From: Corynebacterium sp. NML130628
GTDB lineage: Bacteria; Actinomycetota; Actinomycetes; Mycobacteriales; Mycobacteriaceae
Direction of reading: 5' to 3'
DNA length: 64,000 nucleotides
Assembly (NCBI RefSeq): GCF_001875665.1
Contig: NZ_MLAL01000028.1
Span: 1-64,000, forward strand
Numbering within the stretch: position 1 is the first letter of the stretch; every line of letters begins with the position of its first letter. The position numbers and the translations under genes were made by a program. The notes under the pieces are model-generated. The model did no database searches. It had not been told where the DNA came from and saw only the letters and a program-made list of their open reading frames with translations. Below, one piece after another: positions 45,700 to 55,066 of this stretch.

Positions 45700-46323
45700 C
45701 TAGCGTAGTCGAATTAGCTCTTCCGTGGCGACGTCGTGCCGGGCCTGCTCCTCGAGCGATTCACGCAATTGGGTACGTCCACGGTGAATACGGGAACGAA
45801 CTGTGCCCATCTTGACGCCAAGCGTTTCAGCGATTTCCTCATATGTCATTCCGACAACATCGCAGAGAACCACCGCGACACGAAAATCAGGGCTCAACTC
45901 GTCGAGTGCGTGCTGCAGCGCGGGATCAAGGTGCGCGACGTTGTACGCCTGCTCGGGCGTCATGTCTGTTCCTGGAACACGCTCGTAGTCTTCCGGGAGC
46001 GCTTCCATCCGGATCTTCGCACGATGGCGCACCATATCGAGGAAGAGGTTCGTCGTAATTCTATGCAGCCATCCACCAAACGCACCCGGTTGGTAACTCT
46101 TCAAGTTCCGAAATACACGAATGAATGTCTCTTGTGTGAGGTCTTCTGCGTCGTGCTGGTTACCGGAAAGCCGGTATGCCAGGCGGTATACACTGTCGGC
46201 GTGTTCTGCGACGAGTTCCTCCCACGAGGGCATCGCCCCTACCCCGGCGTCGAATGCGGCCGTCCCGCGGAGGTCTTCCAGCGCGGCAGAATCATGTTGG
46301 GCGACGGCGTCATCGGGTTGCAT
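45700..46323 (-). CDS. sigE: ECF sigma factor SigE
   Basis: This 207-residue ECF sigma factor has region 2 [20 protein letters not shown] and [17 protein letters not shown], then region 4 [19 protein letters not shown]. It directs envelope- and surface-stress transcription in related species. An N-terminal extension of about 30 residues is variable. It heads the minus-strand cluster sigE, anti-sigma, tatB and is divergent from the methyltransferase gene. Confidence 0.95.
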   Translation of the reverse strand: MQPDDAVAQHDSAALEDLRGTAAFDAGVGAMPSWEELVAEHADSVYRLAYRLSGNQHDAEDLTQETFIRVFRNLKSYQPGAFGGWLHRITTNLFLDMVRHRAKIRMEALPEDYERVPGTDMTPEQAYNVAHLDPALQHALDELSPDFRVAVVLCDVVGMTYEEIAETLGVKMGTVRSRIHRGRTQLRESLEEQARHDVATEELIRLR

Positions 46324-46420
46324 ATCTCATATTGTGGCAGATTGATTTCGCATTCTCCAACGAAAACTCGTAAAGGTTACTGCATGCGCGTAGCGCACAC
46401 GCTGTGAGCGTAGTTCCGGT

Positions 46421-46426
46421 TATGAT
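46421..46426 (+). promoter_or_regulatory. -10 box TATGAT for a leaderless GTG start
   Basis: TATGAT is 7 nt before GTG 46434, with the same geometry as the permease promoter at 27379. Confidence 0.5.
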
Positions 46427-46433
46427 GTTGGCT

Positions 46434-47117
46434 GTGAGTGCGACCGCTTTTGATCAGTTGACGAATTACATCCATCAGTCTTTCACTGATGACGAGCAGC
46501 AACAGTTTCCTGCTGCGTTCCGCGAGGCATTGAAACACGCCAGCGTCGAAGCACAGGAAAACGGTGTGCGTGCGCCGTCTGTCATAGTCGGCACGCTGCT
46601 GTCTACGCTTGCTGCCGCTTGTCCGAACGGTCAATCCCAGGGGGCTGTTGCGATCACTCCGGCTGCCGGGGTGGTCGGCTTGCACGTGCTGCGTGGCCTG
46701 CCGGAGCGTGCTTCCCTTACCTGCATTGAGCCCGAAGTAACGCTACAAACAGGAGCGAAAGAAGCATTCCGTGTCGCCGAGTACCCGCCGTCCCGCACGC
46801 GCTTCTTGACGGCGCGACCACTTGAAGTAATGGGCCGGTTGGCAAACGGTGCATACCATCTCGTCTACGCCGATGTTGCACCCATCGAGTTCACGGCGGT
46901 CATCGATGCCGCGTGGCCTCTCCTGAGCGAGGGCGGAACGCTCATTCTTGCCGACTCCCTGTTGGACGGCACCGTCAGCGATGCCACCCGCCGGGACCGT
47001 GAGACCGAGGCCGCCCGTGAAGCTGACCGGTACGTGAGCAGCCTCGCCGCCGACCACGGCGCACTCGTGGCTCGCCTTCCCCTCGATGGTGGCCTGACCA
47101 TCGTTACCAAGCTCTAG
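46434..47117 (+). CDS. O-methyltransferase (SAM-dependent)
   Basis: This protein of about 227 residues begins MSATAFDQLTNYI and carries a Rossmann SAM-binding core (VVGLHVLRGL...LTCIEPE), then YHLVYADVAP and GGTLILADSLLDGTV. It matches the catechol-O-methyltransferase-like protein that lies beside sigE in mycobacteria and corynebacteria. The substrate is unknown. The GTG at 46434 was preferred over upstream ATG/GTG codons because TATGAT sits 7 nt before it. Confidence 0.85.
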   Translation: MSATAFDQLTNYIHQSFTDDEQQQFPAAFREALKHASVEAQENGVRAPSVIVGTLLSTLAAACPNGQSQGAVAITPAAGVVGLHVLRGLPERASLTCIEPEVTLQTGAKEAFRVAEYPPSRTRFLTARPLEVMGRLANGAYHLVYADVAPIEFTAVIDAAWPLLSEGGTLILADSLLDGTVSDATRRDRETEAAREADRYVSSLAADHGALVARLPLDGGLTIVTKL

Positions 47118-47142
47118 AGCAACGTACACACAAGCACAAGCA

Positions 47143-47180
47143 AGGCCCGCCCGATTCTTCTCTGGATTTCGGGCGGGCCT
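47143..47180. terminator. Bidirectional hairpin between methyltransferase and glgC
   Basis: AGGCCCGCCCG (47143-47153) pairs perfectly with CGGGCGGGCCT (47170-47180) between two convergent genes. T-runs are short on both sides, but position and stem strength fit a shared terminator. Confidence 0.72.
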
Positions 47181-47194
47181 CGTCTGTGGCGCAG

Positions 47195-48418
47195 CTATTC
47201 TTGCACCACTTGGTTCTTACCGACGACCACTACGCCATTGTCCGAAACGGTATAGCGCTTGCGATCCTTCTCGAAGTCGACGCCGATGATTTCGCCGTCA
47301 GCGACGTAGACGTTCTTATCGAGGATGCAGTGGCGGACCACCGCCCCCTTACCGATACGAACACCCGGCATCAGTACGGAGCCTTCAACCGTCGCGCCTT
47401 CTTCAACACGCACGTCAGTGGAGAGCACGGAGTTTCGCACCGTCGCGCCGGAGATAATCGATCCAGACGCCACCATCGACTCCTGTGCAATGCCACCCAT
47501 GACGAACTTCGCTGGCGGAAGGTTACCGTCTTCGGTGGAGTGAATCGGCCATGCCGAGTTGTACAGGTTGAACACTGGGTACGAAGAAATGAGGTCCATG
47601 TGTGCCTCGTAGAAAGAATCAATGGTACCGACATCGCGCCAGTAGCCCTTGTCTCGTTTCGTCGCACCAGGCACCTCGTTCTGGGAGAAGTCGTATACGT
47701 TTGCTTCGCCCTTGCTCACGAAGTACGGGATGATGTCGCCGCCCATATCGTGATCGGAGTCCTCGTTCTTCTCATCCTCGAGCAGCGCTTGAATCAGCGG
47801 CTCGGTGGAGAACACGTAGTTGCCCATCGACGCAAAGGTCATATCCGGATCGTCTGGGGTACCTGGTGGGTCCGCTGGCTTTTCCAAGAACTCGGTAATC
47901 GTGCCGTCCTCTTCCGCCTGGATACAACCAAACGCTGTTGCCTCGGCACGCGGCACGCGAATGCCTGCCACCGTTGCGGCCTTGCCGGATTTGATGTGGT
48001 CTTCCACCATCTGTGAGGGGTCCATCCGGTACACGTGGTCGGCACCAAATACCAGCACGTAGTCAGGCTTATCGTCGTAGATAAGATTGAGAGACTGCAC
48101 AATTGCGTCTGCAGAGCCGTTATACCAACGCTTGCCACGACGCTGCTGTGCCGGCACCGATGCGATGTACTGCGGAGTCGGGCCGGATACATTCCAGGCG
48201 GTCGCCACATGGCGGTCCAGCGAATGCGACTTGTACTGCGTCAACACCGCGATTCGCATGTACCCAGCGTTGACCAGGTTCGACAGAACAAAATCAATTA
48301 ATCGATAGTTGCCTCCAAACGGGACAGCAGGTTTGGCGCGGTCGGCGGTCAACGGGAACAAGCGCTTCCCTTCGCCTCCGGCAAGGACAATTGCAAGTAC
48401 TCTAGGCTGACTTCTCAC
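47195..48418 (-). CDS. glgC: Glucose-1-phosphate adenylyltransferase
   Basis: This 407-residue enzyme makes ADP-glucose from ATP and glucose-1-phosphate for glycogen synthesis. It has the nucleotidyltransferase opening [35 protein letters not shown] and [11 protein letters not shown] left-handed beta-helix C-terminus ([20 protein letters not shown]) follows. The frame is open 48 codons further, but the GTG at 48418 fits the family length and leaves room for the divergent glgA promoter; a weak AGG precedes it. Confidence 0.95.
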   Translation of the reverse strand: MRSQPRVLAIVLAGGEGKRLFPLTADRAKPAVPFGGNYRLIDFVLSNLVNAGYMRIAVLTQYKSHSLDRHVATAWNVSGPTPQYIASVPAQQRRGKRWYNGSADAIVQSLNLIYDDKPDYVLVFGADHVYRMDPSQMVEDHIKSGKAATVAGIRVPRAEATAFGCIQAEEDGTITEFLEKPADPPGTPDDPDMTFASMGNYVFSTEPLIQALLEDEKNEDSDHDMGGDIIPYFVSKGEANVYDFSQNEVPGATKRDKGYWRDVGTIDSFYEAHMDLISSYPVFNLYNSAWPIHSTEDGNLPPAKFVMGGIAQESMVASGSIISGATVRNSVLSTDVRVEEGATVEGSVLMPGVRIGKGAVVRHCILDKNVYVADGEIIGVDFEKDRKRYTVSDNGVVVVGKNQVVQE

Positions 48419-48525
48419 GACTTCGAGCCTATTGAAAAATTCGTGATCTTGCAGGGTTTTCCCTCCTAAAGTGGGCAGCGCTACATTTTGGTCTTCGCTT
48501 CCCTGCACCGATGACAATTCGTCAC

Positions 48526-48531
48526 TATGCT
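48526..48531 (+). promoter_or_regulatory. -10 box TATGCT for leaderless glgA
   Basis: TATGCT is 8 nt before the ATG at 48540; no ribosome-binding site is present. Confidence 0.5.
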
Positions 48532-48539
48532 CGGGCGGT

Positions 48540-49697
48540 ATGAGAGTCGGAATGATGACCAAAGAGTATCCACCTGAGATTTACGGTGGAGCCGGAGTGC
48601 ACGTCACAGAGCTCACCCGCTTTATGCGAGAGATCGTTGACGTCGACGTTCACTGCATGGGCACTCCCCGCGATATGAAGGATGTTTACGTCCATGGGGT
48701 TGACCCTGCCCTTGCAGATGCAAATGGCGCCATCAAGACCTTATCGACGGGCCTTCGGATCGCTCACGCTGCCAACAATGTTGACGTCGCCCACTCCCAT
48801 ACCTGGTACGCCGGTCTCGGTGGCCATCTCACCGGCCTCCTCTACGACGTCCCGCACGTTGTTACAGCCCACTCTTTGGAACCTGACCGGCCGTGGAAGC
48901 GTGAGCAGCTCGGTGGGGGCTATAACGTTTCGTCGTGGAGCGAGAAGAACGCGTTCGAGAACGCCGATGCAGTAATTGCGGTTTCTGCAGGCATGAAGGA
49001 AGCGATCCTCCGCGCCTACCCAAGCATCTCGGCAGACAAGATCCACGTCGTGCTCAACGGCATCGACCCAGCAAAGTGGTACCCGACCGAGGGCGCAGTC
49101 CTTACCGACCTCGGCGTCGTTCCTTCCAAGCCCATCGTCGCGTTCGTTGGGCGCATCACACGTCAGAAGGGCGTCGCCCACCTCCTGAAGGCCGCGTCGC
49201 ACTTCGATGAGGATGTCCAGCTCGTTTTGTGCGCAGGTGCACCCGATACCCCGGAGATTGCTGCGGAGACGAAGGGGCTCGTCGAAAAGTTGCAGTCTGA
49301 ACGTGATGGAGTGTTCTGGGTGCAGGACATGCTTCCTGCAGAGAAAATCCGTGAAGTCTACTCCGCAGCCGACGTCTTTGTGTGTCCCTCTATCTATGAG
49401 CCACTGGGCATTGTGAACCTAGAAGCGATGGCGTGCGAGACCGCTGTCGTGGCATCCCGCGTCGGCGGAATTCCCGAGGTTGTTGTGGATGGCGAAACTG
49501 GCGTGTTGGTGGACTACGACAAGACGCAGCCGGAAGCCTTCGAACGCAGCCTCGCCGAGGCAGTGAACCGCGTCGCCGGTGATAAGGACCTGTCCCGCAG
49601 GCTCGGGCACGCTGGTCTTACGCGTGCACGCAATGACTTCTCCTGGGAGACGATCGCGCAGGACACGGTCAAGATCTACGAACAGCTCACGAATTAA
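48540..49697 (+). CDS. glgA: Glycogen synthase / glucosyltransferase GlgA (GT4 type)
   Basis: This 385-residue GT-B glycosyltransferase has [19 protein letters not shown] at the N-terminus, [18 protein letters not shown] in the middle, and [19 protein letters not shown] with the nucleotide-binding Glu. In actinobacteria the ADP-glucose-dependent GlgA/GlgM makes glycogen or maltose-1-phosphate. It is divergent from glgC. The GH32-like gene follows after 24 bp and may be cotranscribed. Confidence 0.93.
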   Translation: MRVGMMTKEYPPEIYGGAGVHVTELTRFMREIVDVDVHCMGTPRDMKDVYVHGVDPALADANGAIKTLSTGLRIAHAANNVDVAHSHTWYAGLGGHLTGLLYDVPHVVTAHSLEPDRPWKREQLGGGYNVSSWSEKNAFENADAVIAVSAGMKEAILRAYPSISADKIHVVLNGIDPAKWYPTEGAVLTDLGVVPSKPIVAFVGRITRQKGVAHLLKAASHFDEDVQLVLCAGAPDTPEIAAETKGLVEKLQSERDGVFWVQDMLPAEKIREVYSAADVFVCPSIYEPLGIVNLEAMACETAVVASRVGGIPEVVVDGETGVLVDYDKTQPEAFERSLAEAVNRVAGDKDLSRRLGHAGLTRARNDFSWETIAQDTVKIYEQLTN

Positions 49698-49721
49698 TGC
49701 AGGGGTGAACACCACGTAACG

Positions 49722-51110
49722 ATGAGTACTTTCCGACCAGAACTTCACGTCACCGCAGATAGTGGCATCCTCGAGGGGCCAGCCGGTGTCATTTTCGATG
49801 GACGCGGAGGCGAAAACAGCTGGCATATGTTCTACCAGTACCGCCCAACACCCGACTCTCCGAGCCGTTGGGGGCACAACGTCAGTGAAGGTGATCCGTT
49901 CAACTGGGTCGAATGTAACGACGCCGTTGTCCCGGCCGGCGGCGAATCAGCTGTTCGAGCGGGTGCTGTAGTTGGTGCGCCACAGGGCATCTACCTGTAC
50001 TTCACCTCGGCAACTGCTGCTGGCAACACCATTCAACTGGCCCATGCACCCGAGCTCGAAGGACTGTGCGACGAACTCCTCGAAGACCCAAACCTCGCTC
50101 CTGGTGTGCAGCGGCTTGGAGATATCGTTGAGGACACACTGGAGTACAACAACTTCCGCTCCCCTTGTGTCGTTCCTGACTGGAAAGACGACGAACGCGA
50201 GGAGCACGACGGTTGGCTCATGCTTGCTGTAACTGGGGACGTTGATACCCCGAAACCGGTAGTGCTACGTTCAGTCGACGGCATCGAGTGGCGCTTCGAA
50301 GGACCGCTCACATTTGATGGCGATCCCGGCATCGATCTTGACGAGACACTGGTCGCGCCGCGAATTTGCAGGCTGCGTGACGAAGTGGACTCCAAGATCT
50401 ACGATGTCTTCTTCTTTACCCTAGAAAGAGACGGCAAGGACCGCTCTGCCTACATCATCGGCACTTTAGAGGGCAACACGTTCCGAGTCACCACGCCTGC
50501 GCAGGCGCTCGATTTCGGCCATGATTTTACTCGTCCCCGCAACACCAACTATCTCCCGGTGGCAATGGACCCTTCGCAGCGATACCAGGGCACGTACCTT
50601 TATGGCTTTATGACTCCTTCTGGCCGACAGGGCTCCCCGACAAAGGAAGCGAACTGGGAGGCTGAAGGCTGGGCAAATACGCTCACCCTCCCGCGCTATG
50701 TCACGCTCCAGGACGGCCACCTCTACCAGGTGCCAGCGCCTGGGCTTCCCGAAGCAGTGAGCACCACCCGTGGCGCGCACCTATGGACTGCGCTGAGCGA
50801 GATCCCTACTGGGGGCAGTGTCGTCGCGGAAGTCATCGACGGCAATGGCGAGGTCGCAGCTCGCGTCACTCACGTCGGCACCAAAATCACCATCGATCGT
50901 TTCGACGGCCAGGTAGCCGAAGCGGAGATCAGCGAAGACGAAGAGGACACCATCACGGTTATCGTGGACGGTTCAACCCTCGAGGTCTACGCTGACGGTG
51001 GCGCAGTTGTCATGTCCTCGCGCATCTGGCCCGAAGGCGGCTCCATAGGAATCCGGTCGCGTGGGAATAATGGCGCCACCATTTTGAACGAGTGGCGCCG
51101 GAGCCGGTAG
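49722..51110 (+). CDS. GH32-like (fructan/sucrose hydrolase-type) protein with altered active site
   Basis: This 462-residue protein has the GH32 N-terminal blade FRPELHVT...WHMFYQYRP...WGHNVSEG and a C-terminal beta-sandwich (ITVIVDGSTLEVYADGGAVV). The nucleophile loop, normally WMNDPNG, reads ILEGPAG here, and the RDP motif reads FRSPCV. Loss of the nucleophile Asp and of the RDP Asp argues against normal invertase activity; it may bind carbohydrate or use other residues. It lies 24 bp after glgA. AGGGGTG lies 14 nt upstream of the ATG. Confidence 0.82.
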   Translation: MSTFRPELHVTADSGILEGPAGVIFDGRGGENSWHMFYQYRPTPDSPSRWGHNVSEGDPFNWVECNDAVVPAGGESAVRAGAVVGAPQGIYLYFTSATAAGNTIQLAHAPELEGLCDELLEDPNLAPGVQRLGDIVEDTLEYNNFRSPCVVPDWKDDEREEHDGWLMLAVTGDVDTPKPVVLRSVDGIEWRFEGPLTFDGDPGIDLDETLVAPRICRLRDEVDSKIYDVFFFTLERDGKDRSAYIIGTLEGNTFRVTTPAQALDFGHDFTRPRNTNYLPVAMDPSQRYQGTYLYGFMTPSGRQGSPTKEANWEAEGWANTLTLPRYVTLQDGHLYQVPAPGLPEAVSTTRGAHLWTALSEIPTGGSVVAEVIDGNGEVAARVTHVGTKITIDRFDGQVAEAEISEDEEDTITVIVDGSTLEVYADGGAVVMSSRIWPEGGSIGIRSRGNNGATILNEWRRSR

Positions 51111-51117
51111 CGGCTCC

Positions 51118-51987
51118 CTACTTGGACGCCTTGCGCAGACGCACGAGCTGCGCGTGGGCAGTCACGGTCATGTGATCTGGCAAGGCGTCAAGGCGACGCG
51201 CCAATTCACCACGTTCGATATGGCGTGCTGACGGGCTCATGCCTACCTGTGCCGCGATCGATTCGCGGTCCAGACGCATCGGGAAGACAAGTTCTTTAGG
51301 TTCCTCGGCGAGCTCCAGATGGCCTTCCGCCTGCTCAACCAGGCGGTCCAGCTTGCCCGGTTCCACGCCCAAGATACCGAGAGGCTCGCGCAGTTCGTCG
51401 AGGTGGCCCTGGTCCGCGATGAGCGCGACGACCTGCCCGTCGTCGGCTAGTACTCGGGCGAACTCTTCAGGGTTGCGTGGGGCGAACACTACCGTAATCG
51501 CGTGAACGCTTCCCGTGGCAATAGGCAGCTGCTGCCACACGTCGGCCACGATCGAGCCAATGCGCGGGTGTGCTTTCGCCAAGTACTTCGCTGCTGGAAC
51601 AGAGATATCAAGCCCGACACCGCGGGCGCCCAGCACGGAGTCAAGCGTGTGTGAAAGGTAGTATCCGGTCCCCGCCCCGACCTCAAGGATCACCGGGTGT
51701 TCTTCCTCTGGTGCACTGAGATCAAGCACATGTTCTACGTGCTCAGTCATCGCTTCAACGAAGGGGGCGAAGTGCCCTTGCGACAAAAATGACTCGCGGG
51801 AGAGCACCATCTCCAACGAGTCACCGACATGTTGCAGACCTTTTCCACTCGCCAACGTGACGTAGCCCTGCTTCGCCACATCGTAGGAGTGGCCACTCTC
51901 AGAAACGAGGCGTGAAAACTCCTCCTCACCACGAAGAGGAGTAAGGTCTACGGGATCTGCCAGCACATCAATTATGTCTTTGAGCAT
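51118..51987 (-). CDS. RlmA-like rRNA methyltransferase
   Basis: This 289-residue SAM-dependent methyltransferase matches the 23S rRNA (guanine) RlmA/TlrB type: GHSYDVAKQGYVTLASG near the N-terminus and SAM motif ILEVGAGTGYYLSH. The N-terminal zinc cysteines of E. coli RlmA are absent, while the GHSYDVAKQGY that follows them is kept. TAATAT lies 7 nt before the ATG at 51987. It converges with the GH32-like gene across a GGAGCCG/CGGCTCC dyad. Confidence 0.85.
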   Translation of the reverse strand: MLKDIIDVLADPVDLTPLRGEEEFSRLVSESGHSYDVAKQGYVTLASGKGLQHVGDSLEMVLSRESFLSQGHFAPFVEAMTEHVEHVLDLSAPEEEHPVILEVGAGTGYYLSHTLDSVLGARGVGLDISVPAAKYLAKAHPRIGSIVADVWQQLPIATGSVHAITVVFAPRNPEEFARVLADDGQVVALIADQGHLDELREPLGILGVEPGKLDRLVEQAEGHLELAEEPKELVFPMRLDRESIAAQVGMSPSARHIERGELARRLDALPDHMTVTAHAQLVRLRKASK

Positions 51988-51994
51988 GCTGGGT

Positions 51995-52000
51995 ATATTA
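51995..52000 (-). promoter_or_regulatory. -10 box TAATAT for leaderless rlmA-like gene
   Basis: On the minus strand TAATAT is followed by 7 nt and the ATG at 51987. It lies in the 32-bp gap after the DUF3117 stop. Confidence 0.5.
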
Positions 52001-52019
52001 CCTTAATTTTAGAAAATTC

Positions 52020-52187
52020 TTACCCTACGGCCTCGATCAGAAGATTACCGAGTTCAGCGGCTTCTTCCTTGCTCATCTCGATAACCAGACGGCCGCCACC
52101 GTCGGACGGAATCCTCATGACGATCTTCCGGCTTTCCTCAGCGGCTTCCATTGGTCCATTACCGGTGCGCGGCTTCATTGCTGCCAT
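52020..52187 (-). CDS. DUF3117 small protein, 55 aa
   Basis: This 55-residue protein begins MAAMKPRTGNGPMEAAEESR and has IVMRIPSDGGGRLVIEMS and EEAAELGNLL, the whole-length pattern of the actinobacterial DUF3117 family. Function is unknown. AAGGAGAAG lies about 9 nt upstream of the ATG. It overlaps the end of the DivIVA-like gene by 29 bases in another frame. The mycobacterial counterpart lies in the same place near glgA. Confidence 0.9.
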   Translation of the reverse strand: MAAMKPRTGNGPMEAAEESRKIVMRIPSDGGGRLVIEMSKEEAAELGNLLIEAVG

Positions 52188-52515
52188 CTGTCGCTTCTCC
52201 TTCAGTTAAAACGTTTGTATCCAATACTACGCTGTTTTCGGTTAGCTGACTGATAGCGGGCGCAAACCCGTACTTCTCCCCGAGAGCTGTGAGCAGGTCA
52301 TCGACCTGGTCCATCCGGTAGCCCCGATGCACTACTTCAAGGTGCACATCGCCAATATTGCCCTCTTCAACGGCGAGACGGTTTGCGGATTTCACGTCCT
52401 CGGTCTCCATGATCGGGGGTAGCTGTTCACCACGCCCAAAAAGCTGCGCAAAGAGCAAAAATCCGAGCACGCAAAAGACGGCGGTGGCGATAATCAGGAT
52501 GATCCAAGAAAGCAT
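52159..52515 (-). CDS. DivIVA-domain membrane protein
   Basis: This 118-residue protein has one N-terminal membrane helix (WIILIIATAVFCVLGFLLFA) and a DivIVA-type short motif VHRGYRMDQVDDLLTALGEK. Related mycobacterial proteins lie in the same position between gpgS and tagA. A role at the cell pole or septum is inference. TAGTAT lies 6 nt before the ATG. Confidence 0.83.
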   Translation of the reverse strand: MLSWIILIIATAVFCVLGFLLFAQLFGRGEQLPPIMETEDVKSANRLAVEEGNIGDVHLEVVHRGYRMDQVDDLLTALGEKYGFAPAISQLTENSVVLDTNVLTEGEATDGSNEAAHR

Positions 52516-52521
52516 GTCATC

Positions 52522-52527
52522 ATACTA
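52522..52527 (-). promoter_or_regulatory. -10 box TAGTAT for the DivIVA-like gene
   Basis: On the minus strand TAGTAT is followed by 6 nt and the ATG at 52515; it overlaps the end of the gpgS coding region. Confidence 0.4.
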
Positions 52528-53298
52528 GCGTTCAGCGCGCGGAATTTCGCACCAGGGCGGTCGTTGAGCTGTATTCAGCCCTAAGTCAGCGCGGCCGAGC
52601 GCCAACGCTCGATCAACAATTGTCGACGCCACCACCTCTGCCATTGGCCCCAACTCCACCAGCGGGCGGTTGCGGTGCACTCGGCTTCCGAGGTCCACCT
52701 CCACTATGGCTTTGCGGCCGTACGTGACATATGCGTCGATAAGCAGGCCAGACTCAACGCCGTAGCCAGCGACAAACGGCAGTTGTAACGCTGTGTCCCG
52801 ACGAATCGCGTATTCGCCAGACAGTGGCTGATCGATATCACTCAGCTCCGGAAAGAACCTGCGCAGCAGCGGTTTGGCGGTGAGCTCGGTGACACGCCCT
52901 CCGCCCAACGGGTTTCCGTGTAACGCGCGGACGTAGCGGGCTTTCACGAGATGTATCTCCGGTGTCTGGAGAGGCTCCGCAAGGGCGTCAATCCACCACG
53001 GTTGCAGGGAGGTGACGTCAGCGTCGACAAATACAACGTGCGCACCGCGCGCTGCCTTCACGCCTCTCCACAAGGCCTCACCTTTGCCTTCTTGTGGCTC
53101 GAGCGGGCTCACCTCGCGCCAGTTGACCACCCTGGCCCCCGCACGTCCTGCAACCGCCGCGGTGCCATCAGCTGAATCTGAATCGATGACGAGGACCTCG
53201 CCGCCGTCTCGGACTACGTTGGATGCAAGGCAGCGTTGCACGACCTGCCCGACGGTTGCGGCTTCGTTGAGTGCCGGAATGACAACACTGACGCGCAC
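52525..53298 (-). CDS. gpgS: Glucosyl-3-phosphoglycerate synthase-like glycosyltransferase (GT81)
   Basis: This 257-residue GT-A enzyme has VVIPALNEAATVGQVV, the metal-binding VDADV, and the GpgS signature GGRVTELTAKPLLRRFFPEL and QPLSGEYAIRR. It transfers glucose to 3-phosphoglycerate for glucosylglycerate or methylglucose lipopolysaccharide-type products. It starts with GTG overlapping the folP2 stop (TAGTG) as in the mycobacterial folP2-gpgS pair. The length is shorter than mycobacterial GpgS but the core motifs are present. Confidence 0.87.
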   Translation of the reverse strand: MRVSVVIPALNEAATVGQVVQRCLASNVVRDGGEVLVIDSDSADGTAAVAGRAGARVVNWREVSPLEPQEGKGEALWRGVKAARGAHVVFVDADVTSLQPWWIDALAEPLQTPEIHLVKARYVRALHGNPLGGGRVTELTAKPLLRRFFPELSDIDQPLSGEYAIRRDTALQLPFVAGYGVESGLLIDAYVTYGRKAIVEVDLGSRVHRNRPLVELGPMAEVVASTIVDRALALGRADLGLNTAQRPPWCEIPRAER

Positions 53299-54134
53299 TA
53301 GGCAAGCCCTCGCACGGTATTGATTGGCGCCATGTTGCCTTGAATAGCGGCGGTGATCCGAATGACGTCGAGAGTCTCCGCGACTTCATGGACGCGAAAC
53401 GCTGCGACGCCTCGTGCGGCGGCCCAAGCAGTGGCAGCGAGTGTCCCTGCGACGCGCTCCCCGACTGCGCGGTCGAGCGTTTCACCAACGAAGTCCTTGT
53501 TGCTCAGGGCCATAAGAACTGGCCATCCTGTGGCGACGAGCTCATCGACTCGGCGCAGCAGCTCGAGGCCGTGAAACGTGTTTTTACCGAAGTCGTGGGT
53601 CGGGTCGATCATCACGAGTTCCTCTGGCACTCCGCAGGCAACTGCTCGTTCGGCTAAGGCAGTGGTTTCACGGATGACATCAGCGACGACGTCGTCGTAA
53701 TGCACACGGTGGGGGCGGGTCCGGGGCACTGCGCCACCAGTGTGAGAGCAAACGTATCCTACACGGTGCGCCCCTGCGACCTCGACAAGCTCGGGGTCGT
53801 AGCCTGCCCAGGTGTCGTTGATGAGGTCGGCACCTGCACCGATTGCAGTCTCAGCGACATCGGCACGCCAGGTATCCACACTGATACGCACGGACGGGTG
53901 ACGCTGGCGAATTCCTTGAATCACTGGCACCACCCGCTCGATCTCTTCTGCAGGATCGACCTCATCACCGGGGCCCGCTTTCACCCCGCCAACGTCGACG
54001 ATCGATGCGCCCTGTGCAATCACGATATCCGCGCGGTCAAGCGCCTGCTCGATCACAAACGTTGCGCCTTTGTCGTAGAACGAATCGGGCGTCCGGTTGA
54101 TGATGGCCATCACCTCTGCAATGCGGCAGTGCAT
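53298..54134 (-). CDS. folP2: Dihydropteroate synthase homologue FolP2
   Basis: This 278-residue protein is a TIM-barrel pterin-binding enzyme with MAIINRTPDSFYDKGATF, VDVGGVKAGPG and ISVDTWRADV. FolP2-type proteins lack normal dihydropteroate synthase activity in mycobacteria, and their placement upstream of gpgS points to a different task. The stop overlaps the gpgS start. The LOG gene ends 3 bp before its start. Confidence 0.88.
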   Translation of the reverse strand: MHCRIAEVMAIINRTPDSFYDKGATFVIEQALDRADIVIAQGASIVDVGGVKAGPGDEVDPAEEIERVVPVIQGIRQRHPSVRISVDTWRADVAETAIGAGADLINDTWAGYDPELVEVAGAHRVGYVCSHTGGAVPRTRPHRVHYDDVVADVIRETTALAERAVACGVPEELVMIDPTHDFGKNTFHGLELLRRVDELVATGWPVLMALSNKDFVGETLDRAVGERVAGTLAATAWAAARGVAAFRVHEVAETLDVIRITAAIQGNMAPINTVRGLA

Positions 54135-54137
54135 GTT

Positions 54138-54941
54138 TTAGGCGTCCTCGTTGTCGGAGTCTCGCAGTCGAGCGTCCGTCATCACCTTGTGCGCGTGCAC
54201 GATGTGTGCGATGGCGTCGTCGACGGAGTCGGTGACGTAAAACAGAGATTCGTCGCCCGGCGAGATCAAGCCGCGACCAAGCAGCTGCTGCTCGATCCAG
54301 GCGATCAGCCCGGACCAGAATTCGGTGCCCATCAGGACTATCGGGAAGTTCGTCACCTTTTGCGTCTGCACCATCACAAGCGTTTCAAACAGCTCGTCCA
54401 TCGTTCCGTACCCACCTGGCAGTGCGATGAACGCCTGCGAGTACTTCAAGAACATCGTCTTGCGGGCAAAGAAGTATCGGAAGTTCAGACCAAGGTCGAC
54501 CCAATCGTTGAGGTTTTGCTCAAACGGCAGTTCAATGCCGAGCCCTACCGAGATCCCGTCTGCATCGTGGGCGCCTCGGTTCGGACCTTCCATCAAACCT
54601 GGACCACCGCCGGTAATCACAGCGTATCCCGCCTCGACCAGCGCTCTGCCTACCTCACACGACAGCGCATATTCCTCGGTCCCCTCATTGAGGCGTGCAG
54701 AGCCAAATACGGTCACGGCTTTCGGCAGGTCACTCAGCGCATCAAAACCCGCTACAAACTCGGACTGGATCCGCATCACGCGCCACGGATCTGCATGCTT
54801 CCAGTCGTGATCGCTGTATCCCAACGATTCCAGGAGGCGCCGGTCGTGCGTCGTCGGCTGTTCGGCGTCTTCGCTGCGCAGCATGATTGGTCCGCGGAGC
54901 TTTCGGCCTTTATCCGGACGTGGGGACTTGTGGGGTGCCAT
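54138..54941 (-). CDS. LOG-family protein (cytokinin riboside-monophosphate phosphoribohydrolase type)
   Basis: This 267-residue Rossmann protein has AVTVFGSARLNEG, GGGPGLMEGPNRGAHDADG and PGGYGTMDELFETL, the PGGxGTxxE signature of LOG/TIGR00730. LOG proteins release nucleobase from nucleoside monophosphates. The ATG at 54941 has AAGGAAGG upstream; a longer upstream reading lacks a better ribosome-binding site. It shares the folP2-gpgS operon, as Rv1205 does in M. tuberculosis. Confidence 0.9.
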   Translation of the reverse strand: MAPHKSPRPDKGRKLRGPIMLRSEDAEQPTTHDRRLLESLGYSDHDWKHADPWRVMRIQSEFVAGFDALSDLPKAVTVFGSARLNEGTEEYALSCEVGRALVEAGYAVITGGGPGLMEGPNRGAHDADGISVGLGIELPFEQNLNDWVDLGLNFRYFFARKTMFLKYSQAFIALPGGYGTMDELFETLVMVQTQKVTNFPIVLMGTEFWSGLIAWIEQQLLGRGLISPGDESLFYVTDSVDDAIAHIVHAHKVMTDARLRDSDNEDA

Positions 54942-55053
54942 GGTTCCTTCCTTCCTCAGTGCACGTTGGGTTCGACTCTGCCAAAAACTCTCGTAGGAGG
55001 CCAACGCCTCCCCCTACATCTCGACCGAATCCGGCTCATCGCACCTGTGCGTT

Positions 55054-55059
55054 TAAGAT
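55054..55059 (+). promoter_or_regulatory. -10 box TAAGAT for leaderless dapD
   Basis: TAAGAT is 7 nt before the ATG at 55067 and overlaps an earlier in-frame ATG at 55058, so the later ATG is the likely start. Confidence 0.5.
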
Positions 55060-55066
55060 GACAAGC

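Noticed and set aside
51100..51117. GGAGCCG/CGGCTCC dyad as a terminator between the GH32-like and rlmA-like genes
   Set aside because: The stem is perfect but only 7 bp with no T-run on either strand, so it is mentioned but not listed as a terminator.
53700..55061. Plus-strand reading frame of 453 codons over folP2 and the LOG gene
   Set aside because: It is antisense to two conserved genes, with no family motif.
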